NCBI GenBank assembly: GCA_937902865.1
Contig: CALFNJ010000182.1
Span: 1-6,964, forward strand
From: an uncultured Opitutaceae bacterium
GTDB taxonomy: Bacteria > Verrucomicrobiota > Verrucomicrobiia > Opitutales > Opitutaceae
Direction of reading: 5' to 3'
DNA length: 6,964 bases
Shown: piece by piece, positions 6,179 through 6,964 of the stretch
How the letters are laid out: the number at the start of each line of letters is the position of its first letter
Numbering within the stretch: the stretch's first letter is position 1
Translations under genes and position numbers: made by a program
The notes under the pieces: generated by a model
What the model was told of the DNA's origin: nothing
Seen by the model: only the letters and a program-made list of their open reading frames with translations
Databases searched by the model: none

Positions 6179-6208
6179 CTGACCGTTCGCGGCATTGTCA
6201 TCGGTCAG
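6179..6208 (+). other. Hairpin in the rpsA upstream region
   Basis: CTGACCG (6179-6185) is the perfect complement of CGGTCAG (6202-6208) with a 16-base loop. CAGGCCG (6206-6212) can alternatively pair with CGGCCTG (6235-6241). The two pairings share bases 6206-6208 and so compete. No promoter was identified with confidence, so whether the region is transcribed into the rpsA leader is an inference. Confidence 0.35.
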
Positions 6209-6306
6209 GCCGGCGTCCGCCGCGACGCTCCCGTCGGCCTGCACAGTACAACAGTCAACCCACGGTTCCGCCTTCCGGCGGAATCATCCCGGTCAGACCG
6301 GCGTCC
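6203..6306 (+). repeat. 16-bp direct repeat flanking the rpsA-leader hairpin
   Basis: GGTCAGGCCGGCGTCC (6203-6218) recurs as GGTCAGACCGGCGTCC (6291-6306), 15 of 16 identical, with starts 88 bases apart. Each copy is followed within about 16 bases by GCCGCG. Both copies contain GGTCAG, so the second can also pair with CTGACCG at 6179-6185, giving a third competing fold. Confidence 0.6.
6264..6285 (+). other. Strong short hairpin upstream of rpsA
   Basis: TTCCGCC (6266-6272) and GGCGGAA (6277-6283) form a perfect 7-bp stem with a TTCC tetraloop. A G-T wobble and a G-C pair extend it to 9 bp (6264-6285). There is no T-run after it, so it is not a terminator for the upstream gene. It lies 55 bases before the rpsA start and may be part of a structured leader. 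Confidence 0.5.
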
Positions 6307-6339
6307 TGGAGCAAGCGCCGCGTTGGCCGGTTTTAGCCT

Positions 6340-6964
6340 ATGAGTTCAGATAAAAGTTCAGTCATGAACGAACTGCTCGCGCAGTCTTCCTTCGATAAGC
6401 TGAAGGAAGGCGCCATCGTGCCGGGCACTATCACCGAAATCCGCCAGAACGAAGTCGTGGTCGACATCGGCGGCAAGTCCGAGGGCGTCGTTCCCGCCTC
6501 GGAGTTCATCGATCTCGGCGAACTGCAGATCGGTTCGCAGATCGAGGTCATGCTCGAGAAGCTCGAAGACAAGAACGGCAATCCCGTCATCTCCTTCGAC
6601 CTCGCCGAGCAGAAGAAGAATTGGGACAACATCCTGACCAAGTTCCCCGAGGGCTCCGTAGCCACGGGACGGGTCAAGGCCAAGGTCAAGGGCGGCCTGA
6701 TCGTCAGCATCGGCGTCGACGCCTTCATGCCGGCCTCGCACATCGACGTGCAGCCCCCCAAGAACCTCGACCAGTACGTGGGCCAGACCTACGACTTCAA
6801 GGTCCTCAAGATCAATCTCGAGCGCCAGAACGTGGTGCTCTCCCGCCGCGAGCTCATCGAGGAACAGCGCACGCAGAAGCGCCGCAACCTCCTCGACTCG
6901 ATCCAGCCGGGCCAGGTCCGCAAGGGCGTGGTCAAGAACATCACCGACTTCGGCGCGTTCATCG
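6340..6964 (+). CDS. rpsA: 30S ribosomal protein S1, N-terminal part
   Basis: S1 binds mRNA on the 30S subunit and promotes initiation, especially on mRNAs with weak or no Shine-Dalgarno. The frame runs off the window edge after 208 residues, out of several hundred expected. Repeated S1 (OB-fold) domains are visible. Domain 1 (about 24-87) has GAIVPGTITEIRQNEVVVDIG in its first strands (24-44) and SEGVVPASEF (47-56). Domain 2 (about 105-170) has GSVATGRVKAKVKGGLIVSIG (from 105), DAFMPASHID (127-136) and QNVVLSRRE. Domain 3 begins at GQVRKGVVKNITDFGAFI (191-208). ATG 6340 was chosen; in-frame ATG 6364, giving MNELLAQSSFDKL, is a good alternative. Neither has a Shine-Dalgarno. GTTCA (6356-6360) and TGAAC (6365-6369) could form a small hairpin over the second ATG. 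The 480-bp gene-free region upstream contains repeats and possible regulatory folds. Confidence 0.95.
   Translation, partial: MSSDKSSVMNELLAQSSFDKLKEGAIVPGTITEIRQNEVVVDIGGKSEGVVPASEFIDLGELQIGSQIEVMLEKLEDKNGNPVISFDLAEQKKNWDNILTKFPEGSVATGRVKAKVKGGLIVSIGVDAFMPASHIDVQPPKNLDQYVGQTYDFKVLKINLERQNVVLSRRELIEEQRTQKRRNLLDSIQPGQVRKGVVKNITDFGAFI

Overview
The window comes from a GC-rich bacterial chromosome. Gene content and protein style suggest a member of the Verrucomicrobiota, most like the Opitutaceae. This is inferred from recognising the proteins (secretin tail, stand-alone 5'-3' exonuclease, long-form HisG, ribosomal protein S1), not from a search. Most start codons lack a Shine-Dalgarno sequence at normal spacing. 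No tRNA, rRNA, CRISPR array, transposase or prophage gene is visible.

Layout, left to right. (1) Bases 1-414 are the C-terminal end of a type II/III secretin or type IV pilus-type outer-membrane channel, cut by the window edge. (2) Bases 415-637 are non-coding or leader sequence dominated by a 27-bp, near-perfect inverted repeat (500-576). (3) Bases 638-1522 encode a stand-alone 5'-3' exonuclease / flap-nuclease-like protein. Its reading frame stays open back through the repeat, so the start is ambiguous. (4) Bases 1611-1835 encode an unrecognised 74-residue protein behind a plausible sigma70 promoter and ahead of closely packed, partly mutually exclusive hairpins. (5) Bases 2017-2757 on the minus strand encode an OmpR/PhoB-type response regulator with no histidine kinase beside it. 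A TTGACA-type promoter lies just upstream. (6) Bases 2920-5859 are a same-strand cluster: hisG (long form), aguB (N-carbamoylputrescine amidase) and aguA (agmatine deiminase), with gaps of 34 and 68 bp. (7) Bases 5860-6339 are a 480-bp gene-free region. It holds two degenerate elements with 8-base periodicity, a direct repeat and several hairpins. (8) From base 6340 to the window edge is the start of rpsA (30S ribosomal protein S1).

Function. AguA and AguB carry out consecutive steps converting agmatine to putrescine (agmatine to N-carbamoylputrescine, then to putrescine, CO2 and ammonia), so the pair is a polyamine-synthesis module. HisG starts histidine synthesis; its tight spacing to aguB suggests co-transcription, but no biochemical link is shown. 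The response regulator is transcribed divergently from hisG across 162 bp, and whether it controls hisG-aguBA cannot be told from sequence. The coding content is mostly ordinary core metabolism. The more unusual material is in the repeats: the long palindrome before the exonuclease and the periodic elements plus structured leader before rpsA.
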